DNA from: LH-M37 sp032251315
GTDB lineage: Bacteria; Pseudomonadota; Gammaproteobacteria; SZUA-229
NCBI GenBank assembly: GCA_032251315.1
Contig: JAVVEE010000015.1
Location: forward strand, 1-42,294
DNA length: 42,294 nt
Reading direction: 5' to 3'
Shown here piece by piece: positions 23,243 through 33,126 of this stretch. The notes under the pieces are model-generated. The model searched no databases. It saw only the letters and a list, made by a program, of their open reading frames with translations, and was not told the origin of the DNA. Each line of letters begins with the position of its first letter. Position 1 is the first letter of the stretch. The position numbers and the translations under genes were made by a program.

Positions 23243-26200
23243 ATGCGTCTTAGCAAGATCAAACTCGCCGGTTTCAAGTCTTTTGTCGATCCCACCACGC
23301 TTCATTTACCCGGAAATCTGACCGGCATCGTCGGCCCGAACGGCTGCGGCAAATCCAATGTCATCGACGCGGTGCGCTGGGTCATGGGCGAATCCTCCGC
23401 CAAGCATCTGCGTGGCAGCTCCATGGAAGATGTCATCTTCAACGGCTCCTCTTCGCGCAAGCCGGTGGGCATGGCCTCGGTCGAACTGCACTTTGATAAC
23501 AGCGAAGCCAGGGGGAAGATCGGCGGGCAGTTCGCGCAATATGACGAGATTTCAGTCAAACGCACGGTTTCCCGCGACGGGCAATCCAAATACTCCTTAA
23601 ATGGCACACGTTGCCGCCGCCGCGATATCGCCGACCTGTTTCTGGGTACCGGTCTTGGCCCGCGCAGTTATGCCATTATTGAACAGGGTATGATTTCCCG
23701 CTTGATCGAGGCCAAGCCCGAAGAGCTGCGCATCTTTCTGGAAGAGGCGGCCGGTATCTCCAAATACAAGGAGCGCCGCAAGGAAACCGAAAACCGCATA
23801 CGCCATACCCGCGACAACCTCGATCGCCTGGATGACCTGCGCGAAGAGATCGACAAGCAGCTGTCGCATCTGCAACGTCAGAGCCGCTCTGCCGAACGCT
23901 ATAAAGAGTTCAAGACAGAAGAGCGTCAGCTGAGAGCCGAGGTGCTGGCGCTGCACTGGCGTGATCTGAAAAAGGAGCTGGACGGGCGCGACAAAGTCAT
24001 CGCAGAAACTGATACCCGGCTGGAGCAGATTATTGCCGAACAGCGGGCGGTGGAGTCCGCTATCGAAACTCATCGCCAGTCGCACACCGAGTCCAACGAT
24101 GCCCTGAACGCGGTGCAGGCCCGGTATTACAGCCTGGGCAGCGATATTTCCCGTATCGAGCAGAACATCAAGCATCAGCAGGATTTGCAGCAGCGACAGA
24201 AGGCCGACCTGGAACAGGTGGAGAAGGCCTTATTTGAGGCGACTCAGACTTTAGAGAGCGACCGCAACGCCATTGAGACCGTGATCTCGCAGTTGCAGGC
24301 CGATCAGCCTGCGCTGGCAGTGCTGAAGGCGGATGAGCAGATTATCAGCGAGCGCTTTACCACTTCGGAAGTGGCCATGCAAAGCTGGCAAACCTCCTGG
24401 GATGCCATTAATCGCCGTTATTCCGAGTCCAGTCAGAAAGCCCAGATCGAACGTTCGCGCATGGAGCAGCTGGAGCGTCACATCGAGCAGCTGAATCAGC
24501 GCTTGCAGCGTATCGATGTCGAGCAGCAGGCGTTGCGGGGTGAGGATATTGAAAGCCAGATCGGTGAATTCAAGCTGAAGCTGGACGAGGTCGAGCAGCA
24601 GAAAACAGTGCAGGAGGCGCAGCTGTCTTCGGTGCTCTCATCCATACGCGAGACCCGCGAGCACATTGTTGTGACCGAACAGAAATCCGCCGAACAGCGT
24701 CGCGGTATTCACGATGCTCAGGGGCGTCTGTCGTCGCTGGAGACCCTGCAGCAGTCCGCGCTGGGCAAAACCGATAAGGCGGTTAATCAGTGGCTGGATC
24801 GTCAGGGTCTGACTAATCAGGCGCGTTTCGCTGAAAAACTACAGGTGGACAGCGGCTGGGAAACCGCCGTTGAGACGGTGCTGGGCAATACGCTGGAAGC
24901 GATTTGTGTCGATCAGATTGAGGCGTTGTGCGCCACGCTTTCGGGTCTGGATAAGAGTAATCTCTCGCTGGTAGAAACCCAGTCGGCAACGCCGGGTAGC
25001 AATGCTGCGAGTGGCTATTTGCTGGAAAAGGTCAGCGCTTCCGTGCAGCTGGATCAGTTCCTTCACGGTATTCGTATTGCCGACACCCTGGAAGCGGCGA
25101 TGCAGATGCGCAGCGCTCTGGCCGATGGCGAAAGCGTGGTCANNNNNNNNNNNNNNNNNNNNNNNNNNNNNNNNNNNNNNNNNNNNNNNNNNNNNNNNNN
25201 NNNNNNNNNNNNNNNNNNNNNNNNNNNNNNNNNNNNNNNNCAGAATCTGGACGAGGAAAAAGCCGAGACCGAACGACTCATCGCCAATGAAAACAGCGAC
25301 ATCGAAAAAGCCACGCTGAGTCGTAATGAGTCGTTGCAGCAGATTGAAATCATCGGCAAAGAACGCGACCAGCAGGAAGGTCAGCGGGAAATTCTGCTGG
25401 CGCAGTTGCAGACCGATCGCAGCGAGTTGCAGCAGCAACGGGACAGGGCGCATCAACTGGCGATTAAAATTGAAGGTCTGGCTACACGCAAGCAGAGTCT
25501 GGAACAGAATATCGAGCGCATGGAAAAGGCGCAACAGATCCAGATTCAGCGCAAGCAGGAGTTGCAGGGCGCGCTTACGCAAACCACCGAACCGGTGGAG
25601 GCGCTGGAGAAAGAGCTCAATGCCTTGCTGGAAAAGCGTCTGAGCACCGAACAGGAACTGACCGATGCCCGCCGTCTGGTCGAATCCATCGCGCAGCAGT
25701 TGCGTAGTTTTGAGCAGCAGCGTGCCGAGCACGAAAAACGCAGTCAGGAAGTGCGCAGCCAGCTGGAAAAAATGAAACTGGATAGCCAGGAGATTCGGGT
25801 GCGCAGCAAAACCGCGCTGGAACAACTGGCGGAAATGGAGCGTGACGTGGAGATGCTGCTGGCCGAAATGGATGAGGCGGCAAACAGTCAGGCGTGGGAG
25901 CAGAAGATTGCCGACATCGCCCAGCGCATTTCCAGACTGGGGCCGATTAATCTGGCCGCGATCGATGAGTATCAGGAACAGCTCAAGCGTAAGGAATATC
26001 TGGATGGTCAGCACAAGGATGTGGTTACCGCACTGGAAATTCTGGAAGAGGCCATCGGCAAGATTGACCGTGAAACACGGACCCGCTTTAAGGACACCTA
26101 CGATCACGTCAATAACCGGCTGAAAGAGATGTTCCCGCGTCTGTTCGGCGGCGGTGTCGCCTATCTTGAGCTCACCGGCGATGATCTGTTGAGCACGGGG

Positions 26201-26551
26201 GTGACCGTTATGGTCAGGCCGCCCGGCAAGCGCATTTCCAATATCCACATGATGTCGGGTGGCGAAAAAGCCCTGACTGCGGTGGCACTGGTGTTCGCTA
26301 TTTTTGAACTCAATCCCGCGCCCTTCTGTATGCTCGATGAGGTTGATGCGCCGCTGGATGAAGCTAACGTCGGACGCTTCAGCCAGCTGGTGAAAGAGAT
26401 GTCGACACAGATCCAGTTCATCTACATCACCCATAACAAAACCACCATGGAAATCTCGGAGCACCTCAGTGGTGTGACCATGCGTGAAGCGGGTGTATCC
26501 CGTCTGGTATCGGTGGATGTGGCTGAAGCGGCAACCCTGGCCGCGGTTTAA
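23243..26551 (+). CDS. smc: SMC, chromosome segregation ATPase (contains assembly gap)
   Basis: Chromosome-condensing ATPase that works as a dimer with ScpA and ScpB. The N-terminal head has Walker A GPNGCGKS (31-38) and GLGPRSYAIIEQGMIS; the coiled coil runs from about 170 to 500; the hinge starts near 520 (WLDRQGLTNQARFAEKLQV). A 98-N gap falls inside or just after the hinge. The second coil follows, then the C-terminal head with MSGGEKALTAVAL and Walker B FCMLDEVDAPLDE. The frame is open on both sides of the gap as written, giving 1102 codons; family members in this group are about 1165 residues, so the real gap is probably larger than shown. It is followed by zipA (28 bp) and ligA, the classical gammaproteobacterial order. 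Confidence 0.95.
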   Translation: MRLSKIKLAGFKSFVDPTTLHLPGNLTGIVGPNGCGKSNVIDAVRWVMGESSAKHLRGSSMEDVIFNGSSSRKPVGMASVELHFDNSEARGKIGGQFAQYDEISVKRTVSRDGQSKYSLNGTRCRRRDIADLFLGTGLGPRSYAIIEQGMISRLIEAKPEELRIFLEEAAGISKYKERRKETENRIRHTRDNLDRLDDLREEIDKQLSHLQRQSRSAERYKEFKTEERQLRAEVLALHWRDLKKELDGRDKVIAETDTRLEQIIAEQRAVESAIETHRQSHTESNDALNAVQARYYSLGSDISRIEQNIKHQQDLQQRQKADLEQVEKALFEATQTLESDRNAIETVISQLQADQPALAVLKADEQIISERFTTSEVAMQSWQTSWDAINRRYSESSQKAQIERSRMEQLERHIEQLNQRLQRIDVEQQALRGEDIESQIGEFKLKLDEVEQQKTVQEAQLSSVLSSIRETREHIVVTEQKSAEQRRGIHDAQGRLSSLETLQQSALGKTDKAVNQWLDRQGLTNQARFAEKLQVDSGWETAVETVLGNTLEAICVDQIEALCATLSGLDKSNLSLVETQSATPGSNAASGYLLEKVSASVQLDQFLHGIRIADTLEAAMQMRSALADGESVVXXXXXXXXXXXXXXXXXXXXXXXXXXXXXXXXXQNLDEEKAETERLIANENSDIEKATLSRNESLQQIEIIGKERDQQEGQREILLAQLQTDRSELQQQRDRAHQLAIKIEGLATRKQSLEQNIERMEKAQQIQIQRKQELQGALTQTTEPVEALEKELNALLEKRLSTEQELTDARRLVESIAQQLRSFEQQRAEHEKRSQEVRSQLEKMKLDSQEIRVRSKTALEQLAEMERDVEMLLAEMDEAANSQAWEQKIADIAQRISRLGPINLAAIDEYQEQLKRKEYLDGQHKDVVTALEILEEAIGKIDRETRTRFKDTYDHVNNRLKEMFPRLFGGGVAYLELTGDDLLSTGVTVMVRPPGKRISNIHMMSGGEKALTAVALVFAIFELNPAPFCMLDEVDAPLDEANVGRFSQLVKEMSTQIQFIYITHNKTTMEISEHLSGVTMREAGVSRLVSVDVAEAATLAAV
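25143..25240. other. Assembly gap (98 N)
   Basis: 98 undetermined bases inside smc. The coding frame continues in phase across it as written, which may be chance. Residues of the smc hinge end and second coil are missing. Confidence 1.
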
Positions 26552-26579
26552 TTCAAGGTATTTTACTTAGAGTACGATA

Positions 26580-27464
26580 ATGGAAAACCTGCGCTGGATA
26601 CTGCTTGCCGTTGGAATCGTTTTTATTCTCGCCATCTATTTTGCGGGTCGCCGGCGACGGCGCCGCAGTAAGTCTAATCTTTTTGATGCCAACGAAGAGC
26701 TGCCGGAGTTCAGTGCCCGTGACTGGGATGAACTGGATGAAGGCGTGGGCAAGGTGCGTATCGTTGCGCGTGACAATGATGACGATGACTTTTCCGGGGG
26801 GCTGGCAGCTGATCTGGCGCCGGTGCCCGATGATGACGAGCCGACGGACATCGAAGTGTTGCAGCCGCGAGCGCAACGCTTTGAGTCGGGCTTTAAGCGT
26901 GACGCAGATCTGCCGGACAGAGAAGAGGATTTTGAGCAGCTTGATGCCGGCGATGAAATTGTACAATCTCCAATCGAGCCGCCATCAGTAAAACAATCGT
27001 CAGTAGAGCCGCGGCCGGCTGAAAATCAGGAGGCTCGCAAAGAGGCGCAGAACAGCTCTAATGTTGACATTATCGTGCTGCACATTCTGGCAAAATCATC
27101 CGAGCCGTTGACCGGCGACCGCATAAACAGCGCGGCTCGGGCCAATGGGCTTACTTTTGGCCGGATGAATATTTTTCATCGCCTTGATGAAGAGGGGCAG
27201 GCGCTTTTTAGTATGGCCAATATGATAGAGCCGGGAAATTTTGATCCGGATACGATCCACGATATGACCACCTCCGGTTTGACCATGTTTATGCAGTTGT
27301 CGACTTCGGCGCATCCTTCCGCCTGTTTTGATGAAATGCTGCGCTGCGCTTATCATATCTCTGAAATGCTGGGCGCCGGTTTGTGTAATCAGTACCGCCA
27401 GCCTATCACCCAGGAAGACGCAGAGTATTACCGGCAGCTGATTTCGGAGAAAGACAACGCTTAG
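26580..27464 (+). CDS. zipA: ZipA, FtsZ-anchoring cell division protein
   Basis: Tethers FtsZ filaments to the inner membrane at the division site. 294 residues with the typical three parts: an N-terminal membrane helix (about 5-22) followed by RRRRRR on the cytoplasmic side; an acidic, low-complexity linker (about 30-155) with runs such as DNDDDD; and the C-terminal FtsZ-binding domain (about 160-294: VDIIVLHILAKSSEPLTG, GRMNIFHRL, FSMANMIEPGNFD). No signal cleavage is expected. It starts 28 bp after smc and ends 21 bp before ligA. Confidence 0.95.
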   Translation: MENLRWILLAVGIVFILAIYFAGRRRRRRSKSNLFDANEELPEFSARDWDELDEGVGKVRIVARDNDDDDFSGGLAADLAPVPDDDEPTDIEVLQPRAQRFESGFKRDADLPDREEDFEQLDAGDEIVQSPIEPPSVKQSSVEPRPAENQEARKEAQNSSNVDIIVLHILAKSSEPLTGDRINSAARANGLTFGRMNIFHRLDEEGQALFSMANMIEPGNFDPDTIHDMTTSGLTMFMQLSTSAHPSACFDEMLRCAYHISEMLGAGLCNQYRQPITQEDAEYYRQLISEKDNA

Positions 27465-27485
27465 CGTTGTTCCTCATTATTTACC

Positions 27486-29498
27486 GTGACTACCGACACT
27501 ATCCAGCATCAGATCGATGACCTGCGGCAACAGCTGCGGCATCACTCCTATTTGTATTACGTACTGAACGATCCCGAAATTTCAGACAGCGAATATGACC
27601 GGCTTTACCGCCAGTTAGAGCAGCTTGAGCAGCAGCATCCTGAACTGATTACCGCCGATTCGCCGACCCAGCGAGTCGGTGCGCAACCGCTGAAATCGTT
27701 TGCCCAGATACAGCATCGCATCCCCATGTTATCGCTCGATAACGTATTTTCAGAAGAGGAGTTGCAGCGTTTTTATAAACGCGTGCAGGATCGACTGGAC
27801 ACAACCGAGCCGGTGGAGTTTTCGGTGGAGCCCAAGCTGGACGGTCTGGCAGTCAGCATTGTTTATGAGCAGGGCGTGCTGGTGCAGGCGGCTACGCGTG
27901 GTGACGGCCAGACGGGTGAGGATGTAACGCAGAACGTAAGAACCATACAGTCCATCCCCCTGCATTTGATGAGCGATGATTACCCCGATGTGCTTGAGGT
28001 GCGCGGTGAAGTGTTTATGCCCAAAGCCGGGTTTAATGAGCTGAACCGGCGGGCGCGCGAAAAAGGCGAAAAGACGTTTGTTAATCCGCGCAACGCCGCC
28101 GCCGGTTCGTTGCGCCAGCTCGACCCCAGAATCACCGCGCAACGGCCGTTAGCGTTGTATTGTTATGGCGTGGGTATTGTTGAAGGTCATGACCTGCCCG
28201 AAACCCACAGTGAAATTTTGCAGCAGCTCAAAGTCTGGGGCTTGCCTGTTTGCAAGGAGGCGGGCGTGGTTGCAGGTCTACAGGGTTGTCTTGATTTTTT
28301 CCATGATATTTTGGCGCAGAGAGAGCGGCTCAGTTACGATATCGACGGCGTCGTTTATAAAGTGAACCAACTGTCTCTGCAGAAAAAACTGGGCTTTGTC
28401 GCACGCGCCCCGCGCTGGGCGATCGCGCATAAATTTCCGGCGCAGGAAGAGATTACCACGATTCTGGATGTCGAGTTTCAGGTTGGTCGTACCGGTGCAT
28501 TAACGCCGGTGGCCAGGCTGGAGCCGGTATTTGTCGGCGGTGTTACCGTGAGCAATGCCACGCTGCACAACATGGACGAGGTCAGGCGAAAAGATATTCA
28601 TATCGGTGACAAGGTGATTGTGCGCCGCGCCGGTGATGTGATTCCGGAAGTGGCGCGCGTGGTTACGAGTGCGCGCAGCGATAAGGTTAAAAAAATAGAG
28701 TTGCCGCAACACTGTCCGGTCTGCGGCTCGGATGTCGAGCAGGCGGAAACCGAAGCGGTGGCGCGTTGCAGTGGCGGGCTGTTCTGCAAGGCGCAGCGTA
28801 GCGAAGCGATTAAACATTTCGCTTCGCGCAAAGCCATGGACATTGATGGTCTGGGTGACAAACTGGTCGAGCAACTGGTGGAAGCGGGCTTGATCAATAC
28901 CGTGGCTGATCTTTATCACCTGGATGTGGCAGCCGTAGCCGCGCTGGATCGCATGGGCGAAAAGTCGGCGCACAATCTCATTCATGCCATTGAAGACAGC
29001 AAGCAGCCAACACTGGCGCGGTTTATTTATGCGCTGGGAATTCGCGAAGTGGGCGAAACCACGGCGTCGAGTCTGGCGGATGCTTTTCAATCACTGCAAG
29101 CCCTGAGCGAGGCCGATGAAGAATCTCTGCTGCAGGTTCCTGATGTCGGGCCGGTGGTCGCGCAACACGTGGTCTATTTTTTCTCCCAGCCGCATAACCG
29201 TGAGGTGATCCAGCAGTTACTGGATGCCGGCATCAGCATTAAAAAACCACCTGTTTCGACAACAGCGAATGAAAAATTAAAAGATAAGGTCTTTGTTATT
29301 ACCGGGACACTGCCTTCGATGTCGCGCGATCAGGCCAAAGAGAAGTTGCAGGCGGCAGGCGCGAAAGTGACCGGCAGTGTTTCAGCTAAAACCGATTATG
29401 TGCTGGCCGGCGAAAATGCCGGTTCAAAACTGAGCAAAGCCGAAGTGCTCGGGGTAAAAGTTATCAGCGAAGCAGAACTGGAAGAGCTGTTAGCTTAG
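27486..29498 (+). CDS. ligA: LigA, NAD-dependent DNA ligase
   Basis: Seals nicks in replication and repair. 670 residues with all domains: Ia (about 1-70), adenylation domain with catalytic K117 in EPKLDG, OB-fold (about 318-400), the zinc finger C410, C413, C428, C434, helix-hairpin-helix region (about 440-590) and a C-terminal BRCT (about 593-670: KVFVITGTLPSMSRDQAKEK). The start codon is GTG at 27486; no ATG lies near enough to replace it. It converges with the cyclase gene downstream. Confidence 0.97.
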   Translation: MTTDTIQHQIDDLRQQLRHHSYLYYVLNDPEISDSEYDRLYRQLEQLEQQHPELITADSPTQRVGAQPLKSFAQIQHRIPMLSLDNVFSEEELQRFYKRVQDRLDTTEPVEFSVEPKLDGLAVSIVYEQGVLVQAATRGDGQTGEDVTQNVRTIQSIPLHLMSDDYPDVLEVRGEVFMPKAGFNELNRRAREKGEKTFVNPRNAAAGSLRQLDPRITAQRPLALYCYGVGIVEGHDLPETHSEILQQLKVWGLPVCKEAGVVAGLQGCLDFFHDILAQRERLSYDIDGVVYKVNQLSLQKKLGFVARAPRWAIAHKFPAQEEITTILDVEFQVGRTGALTPVARLEPVFVGGVTVSNATLHNMDEVRRKDIHIGDKVIVRRAGDVIPEVARVVTSARSDKVKKIELPQHCPVCGSDVEQAETEAVARCSGGLFCKAQRSEAIKHFASRKAMDIDGLGDKLVEQLVEAGLINTVADLYHLDVAAVAALDRMGEKSAHNLIHAIEDSKQPTLARFIYALGIREVGETTASSLADAFQSLQALSEADEESLLQVPDVGPVVAQHVVYFFSQPHNREVIQQLLDAGISIKKPPVSTTANEKLKDKVFVITGTLPSMSRDQAKEKLQAAGAKVTGSVSAKTDYVLAGENAGSKLSKAEVLGVKVISEAELEELLA

Positions 29499-29517
29499 TT
29501 GTATTAATAATATCTTC

Positions 29518-29535
29518 ACCGCAGATAAAAGCAAA
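29518..29535. repeat. CCGCAGA-type motif copy at the ligA/cyclase junction
   Basis: ACCGCAGATAAAAGC lies at 29518-29532, 20 bp after ligA. It is one of four copies of the CCGCAGA core at convergent junctions in the window. CTTCACC (29514-29520) and GGTGAAG (29606-29612) flank the intergenic interval as an inverted pair. Confidence 0.4.
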
Positions 29536-29626
29536 AACATGTACGCGGATTTATTTTTTATATTTTTTCGATCATCGCTGCTGAAATTTTAATTTCTTAT
29601 TTACTGGTGAAGGTGAAAGAGCCATT

Positions 29627-31819
29627 TCAGGCTTCTGCAGGCGGGTTGTTGCGATGCTGCATGATTCTGTCGAGATAGATCTGGTAGATTTTACATCCCT
29701 TGTCGAGCGAGCTGAGGGCGAAAAATTCGCGCTCGGCTTTATCCCTGTGCTGTGCGCGGTAATGTTTAAGGGCGCGGTAATAACGCTTCAGATCCTGTCG
29801 AACCGGCTTTTCCACGGTTTCCAGTAGCCCCAGCGGCTCGTAGATGGCTACCGGCTTGTCTTTGCCTTTAACCTTCACCAGATCGAGTTCACGGTATTCG
29901 TATTCGGGCACGGCGTATTGGGTGGCTTCACCGACGATAATGTCGACGCCGTAAATCTTGGTCAGCCCTTCCAGTCGTGAACCCAGATTAACCGCATCAC
30001 CCAGCACGGTGTAATCGACCCGGAACTCGGAACCTTTGTTGCCGACATTCATGTCACCGGTGTTCAGACCCACGCCGATCTTGATTTCAGGCCAGCCGCG
30101 AGTGGCAAATTCACGCCTGAGGTTGTGCATGCGCTCAGTCATCAGCATGGCCGCATTGAGGGCATGCAGCGCGTGTTGCGGGTCATTCAGTGGTGCGCCC
30201 CAGAAAGCCATGACCGCGTCACCCATGTATTTGTCGATAATGCCGCGCTGGTTATGGATGACTTCGGTAATGGGAGTCAGAAAGCCGTTAATCAGCTCGG
30301 TGAGCTGTTTGGGTTCCATACTTTCGGAGATGGTGGTGAAGTTACGCACATCGGAGAACAGCACGGTCATGTTCCTGATTTCACCGTCCAGATTAATCGC
30401 CCCCATTTTCTTGCTCATTTCCAGCACCAGTTCAGGCGGTACGTATTGCCCGAAGAGGTGGGCCAGCTGTCGTTTACCGCGCGATTCGATGAAGAAGCCA
30501 TAAATCATTTGCAGGGTGAACAGCACCGCAGTGAGAAGTACCGGCGTGGCAATCGGCAGCACCGTCTGGTACTGAGTTCATGCCATGAGGTTGGTGCTGA
30601 TGAGCAGGCTGATAATCGAGAGGGAAACAATCACTCCCCACGTCGCTGACAGCCAGGGCAGCAGAAAAGTGAGCAGCACCCCTAACAGGAAGAGCAGCAT
30701 GAATTCGAGGCCTTTGGTGTAGCCGGGATGGTTCATTACCCGCTGATCGAGAATGCCCTGGATGATGTTGGCGTGAATCTCTACCCTGGGGTAGGCGGCT
30801 TCAAGGGGGGTGGTACGAAAGTCCAGCAGGCCGGGAGCGGAGGTGCCGAGCAGCGCAATTTTGCCCTATAAGGTTTCAATGGCGACGGTTTTATTGAGTA
30901 CGTCGGCCGCAGAGATATATTTAAAACTTTTTTGCCCGCCGATGTAGGGAACCAGGGCATTGGATTTTTCATCAACGGGAATCCTGATCTCACCGATTTT
31001 GATGGCCTCAAGAAGCAGCTCATTTCCGTTTTCAGTATTGGCTTCGACGATGAGCTCGATTCGGGGTGAGCCCATGGCCGTGCGTGCCAGCGCCAGCGCC
31101 AGGGATTCGTGTAGCTGGCCGTCGTATTCCTGTAGCAGCGTTACCCGTCGGAAGACGCCATCCTCATCCACCGCCGGGTTATCGAAGAAGCCGCCGCTAT
31201 AGGCGCTGTTCTGCAAAATTCCAAGGTTGGAGGTGTAGCCGGTCGGCGTGTGGAAAGGGATGCGCCCTTGCATATTGGCATCAAGGCGCGCTACCGGTTC
31301 GGGCAGGTTGCCTTTGAATGTGGGCGCCTCGTTATTGAGAAAGACCACGCCGGTGATGATTTTTCGATCGCTGAGGCTTTCGGCAAACAAGGCATCGCGA
31401 GACAGGGAGTGCCTGACTTTCCGGTAGGCCGTCTGGAACTCGGCGTTGTTTTTGAGTGCGCCCTGTGACATCTGTTCCAGCAGCCTGCCACCCTCATCGA
31501 TATCCTCTTCCGCAAACACGATATCGAATCCGATCTCGTTGATTTCGTAATGATCAAAGAGGTTATCAACAATGTCGGCCATAACATCGCGGTTCCAGGG
31601 CCAGCGTCCAATTTCACCCAGACTCTTTTCATCAATATCTATGATAACCACCTGATTGTCTGTCTTATCCGGTAAGGTAAGTTTGAGCCGCGCGTCGTAA
31701 GCGAGATTTTCCATGACAGTGAGAACGGTGATGGGGGAGGTGCCGCTAACATGTAACAAAAACATAAGGGTCAGGGCGAGACCCAGAGCGTATCGTATAT
31801 AGCATTGAAAATTCTGCAT
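29627..31819 (-). pseudogene. CHASE2-domain adenylate cyclase, interrupted by two in-frame stops
   Basis: A single minus-strand frame runs from ATG 31819 (with AGGAAG upstream) to 29627, 731 codons, broken only by TAG at 30866-30868 and TGA at 30578-30580. Repaired, it gives an N-terminal membrane helix, a CHASE2 extracytoplasmic domain (about 35-355, with GRWPWNRDVMADIVD and GKIALLGTSAPGLLD), three membrane helices (about 370-450), then a class III cyclase domain: MTVLFSDVRNFT (metal Asp), DKYMGDAVMAFWGAP (K fits ATP specificity), VDYTVLGDAVNLGSRLEG (transition-state N and R). Each stop is one transition from a sense codon that fits: TAG from CAG in TLQGKIALLG, TGA from TGG between LMA and TQYQ. 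The first part alone would be a 317-residue CHASE2 protein; the cyclase half could start only at an internal GTG. Recent pseudogene or sequence error. Confidence 0.85.
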
Positions 31820-31958
31820 GTCCTTCCTGAATGCGCTGCCTGCGTCACTTTTATTATCAATAAAAGGAAAATAGCAAAGATGATCGCTGAAAGCTATAAC
31901 AGAAGCATGGCTTATTGATAATATGCACCCTTGTAAAGTCATGACAAAGAGGCGAAAA

Positions 31959-32696
31959 GTGAGTCAGAATACTATTTTATTGGGAGTGAACATCGATCAT
32001 GTGGCGACATTGCGGCAGGCGAGGGGCACACGTTATCCCGACCCGGTGCACGCAGCTCTGCAGGTTGAGCTGGCCGGCGCAGACAGTATTACCCTGCATT
32101 TGCGCGAAGATCGCCGCCATATTCAGGACAGAGACGTCTATGAGCTGAAAGCGCGGATGCTAACGCGCATGAACCTTGAGATGGCGGTGACCGATGAGAT
32201 GATCGTGATTGCGGAAGAGGTGAGGCCGGAGGACTGCTGTCTGGTGCCTGAAAGCCGTGAGGAACTGACCACCGAAGGCGGACTGGATGTGATCAGCCAC
32301 GCAGCAGCAATCAAGGATGCCTGTACCCGACTGAGTGAGGCACAGGTAAAAGTGTCGCTGTTTATTGATGCGGACAAAAAGCAGATTGATGCGGCAAAGG
32401 CCGCCGGTGCACCCGCCATTGAGATACATACCGGCCACTACGCTGATGCCGGCAGTCGCGAACAGCGTGAACAGTTGTTTGAGCAGATCAGAGAGGCCGT
32501 GACTCATGCCCACAATATTGGCTTACAGGTGAACGCAGGGCATGGACTGAATTTGCAGAACCTTAAACCGATCGCCGGACTCAAAGCCATTCAGGAACTG
32601 AATATCGGCCACGCCCTCATCGCGGATGCGCTGTTCATGGGGCTCGGGCAGTCGGTAAAAAGATACAGGCAGCTGATGAACGAGGCGCGTGCATGA
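31959..32696 (+). CDS. pdxJ: PdxJ, pyridoxine 5'-phosphate synthase
   Basis: Last step of the DXP-dependent vitamin B6 pathway. 245 residues in a TIM barrel: ILLGVNIDHVATLRQARG at the N-terminus, HLREDRRHIQDRDV, NLEMAVTDEM, CCLVPESREELTTEGGLDV, EIHTGHYAD, VNAGHGLN and ELNIGHALIADALF. The frame extends to ATG 31923, but GTG 31959 is preceded by AAGAGG (31946-31951) at good spacing and matches the family N-terminus; ATG 31941 is another option. acpS overlaps its end as ATGA, the E. coli order. Confidence 0.95.
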   Translation: MSQNTILLGVNIDHVATLRQARGTRYPDPVHAALQVELAGADSITLHLREDRRHIQDRDVYELKARMLTRMNLEMAVTDEMIVIAEEVRPEDCCLVPESREELTTEGGLDVISHAAAIKDACTRLSEAQVKVSLFIDADKKQIDAAKAAGAPAIEIHTGHYADAGSREQREQLFEQIREAVTHAHNIGLQVNAGHGLNLQNLKPIAGLKAIQELNIGHALIADALFMGLGQSVKRYRQLMNEARA

Positions 32697-33076
32697 TCGT
32701 AGGTACGGGCATGGACATTGTCGAAGTCAACCGAATGCAACTCATTCATGATCGTCACGGCATTCGGTTTGCAGAACGGATACTTTGCGAAAGCGAGTTA
32801 CGGGAATATCAAAACTGTAAATATCCGGTGCGTTTTCTGGCCAAACGTTTTGCCGCCAAGGAAGCGGTGGCCAAGGCGCTGGGCACCGGTTTTGCAGCAG
32901 GGATAAGCATGAAAATGATCGGCATCGGACACGATGAATCCGGCCGCCCGTTGATAGAATTGACAGAGGCCGCAAAAGCTCGTTCCAACCAACTCGGCAT
33001 GACTGCCTCCTGGCTCAGTATCTCGGATGAAAAACACTATGCCACGGCTTTTGTGGTGATGGAGAAACTGGGGTAG
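32693..33076 (+). CDS. acpS: AcpS, holo-[acyl-carrier-protein] synthase
   Basis: Transfers phosphopantetheine from CoA to apo-acyl carrier protein. 127 residues, the typical trimer-forming size. Metal-binding D8 in GTGMDIVEV and E57 in RFAAKEAVAKALGTG are present, as is the C-terminal SWLSISDEKHYATAFVV. It overlaps the pdxJ stop by ATGA and ends facing the hybrid kinase gene, 50 bp away. Confidence 0.96.
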   Translation: MIVGTGMDIVEVNRMQLIHDRHGIRFAERILCESELREYQNCKYPVRFLAKRFAAKEAVAKALGTGFAAGISMKMIGIGHDESGRPLIELTEAAKARSNQLGMTASWLSISDEKHYATAFVVMEKLG

Positions 33077-33082
33077 GTTTGA

Positions 33083-33111
33083 TTTAGTAAAACTAAAAAT
33101 TTGTCTGCGGT
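33083..33111. repeat. CCGCAGA-type motif copy and short hairpin at the acpS/kinase junction
   Basis: TTTAGT (33083-33088), AAA, ACTAAA (33092-33097) form a small hairpin, followed by TCTGCGGT (33104-33111), a reverse-oriented copy of the ACCGCAGA motif, and a long A/T run up to the kinase stop codon. It fills the 50-bp gap between the convergent genes and could end transcription in both directions. Confidence 0.4.
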
Positions 33112-33126
33112 AAAAAAGTTTTTTTA

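Noticed and set aside
24839..26464. 541-codon minus-strand frame opposite smc
   Set aside because: It is the antisense of the SMC coiled coil; the composition is a by-product of smc codon use and it shows no recognisable domain.
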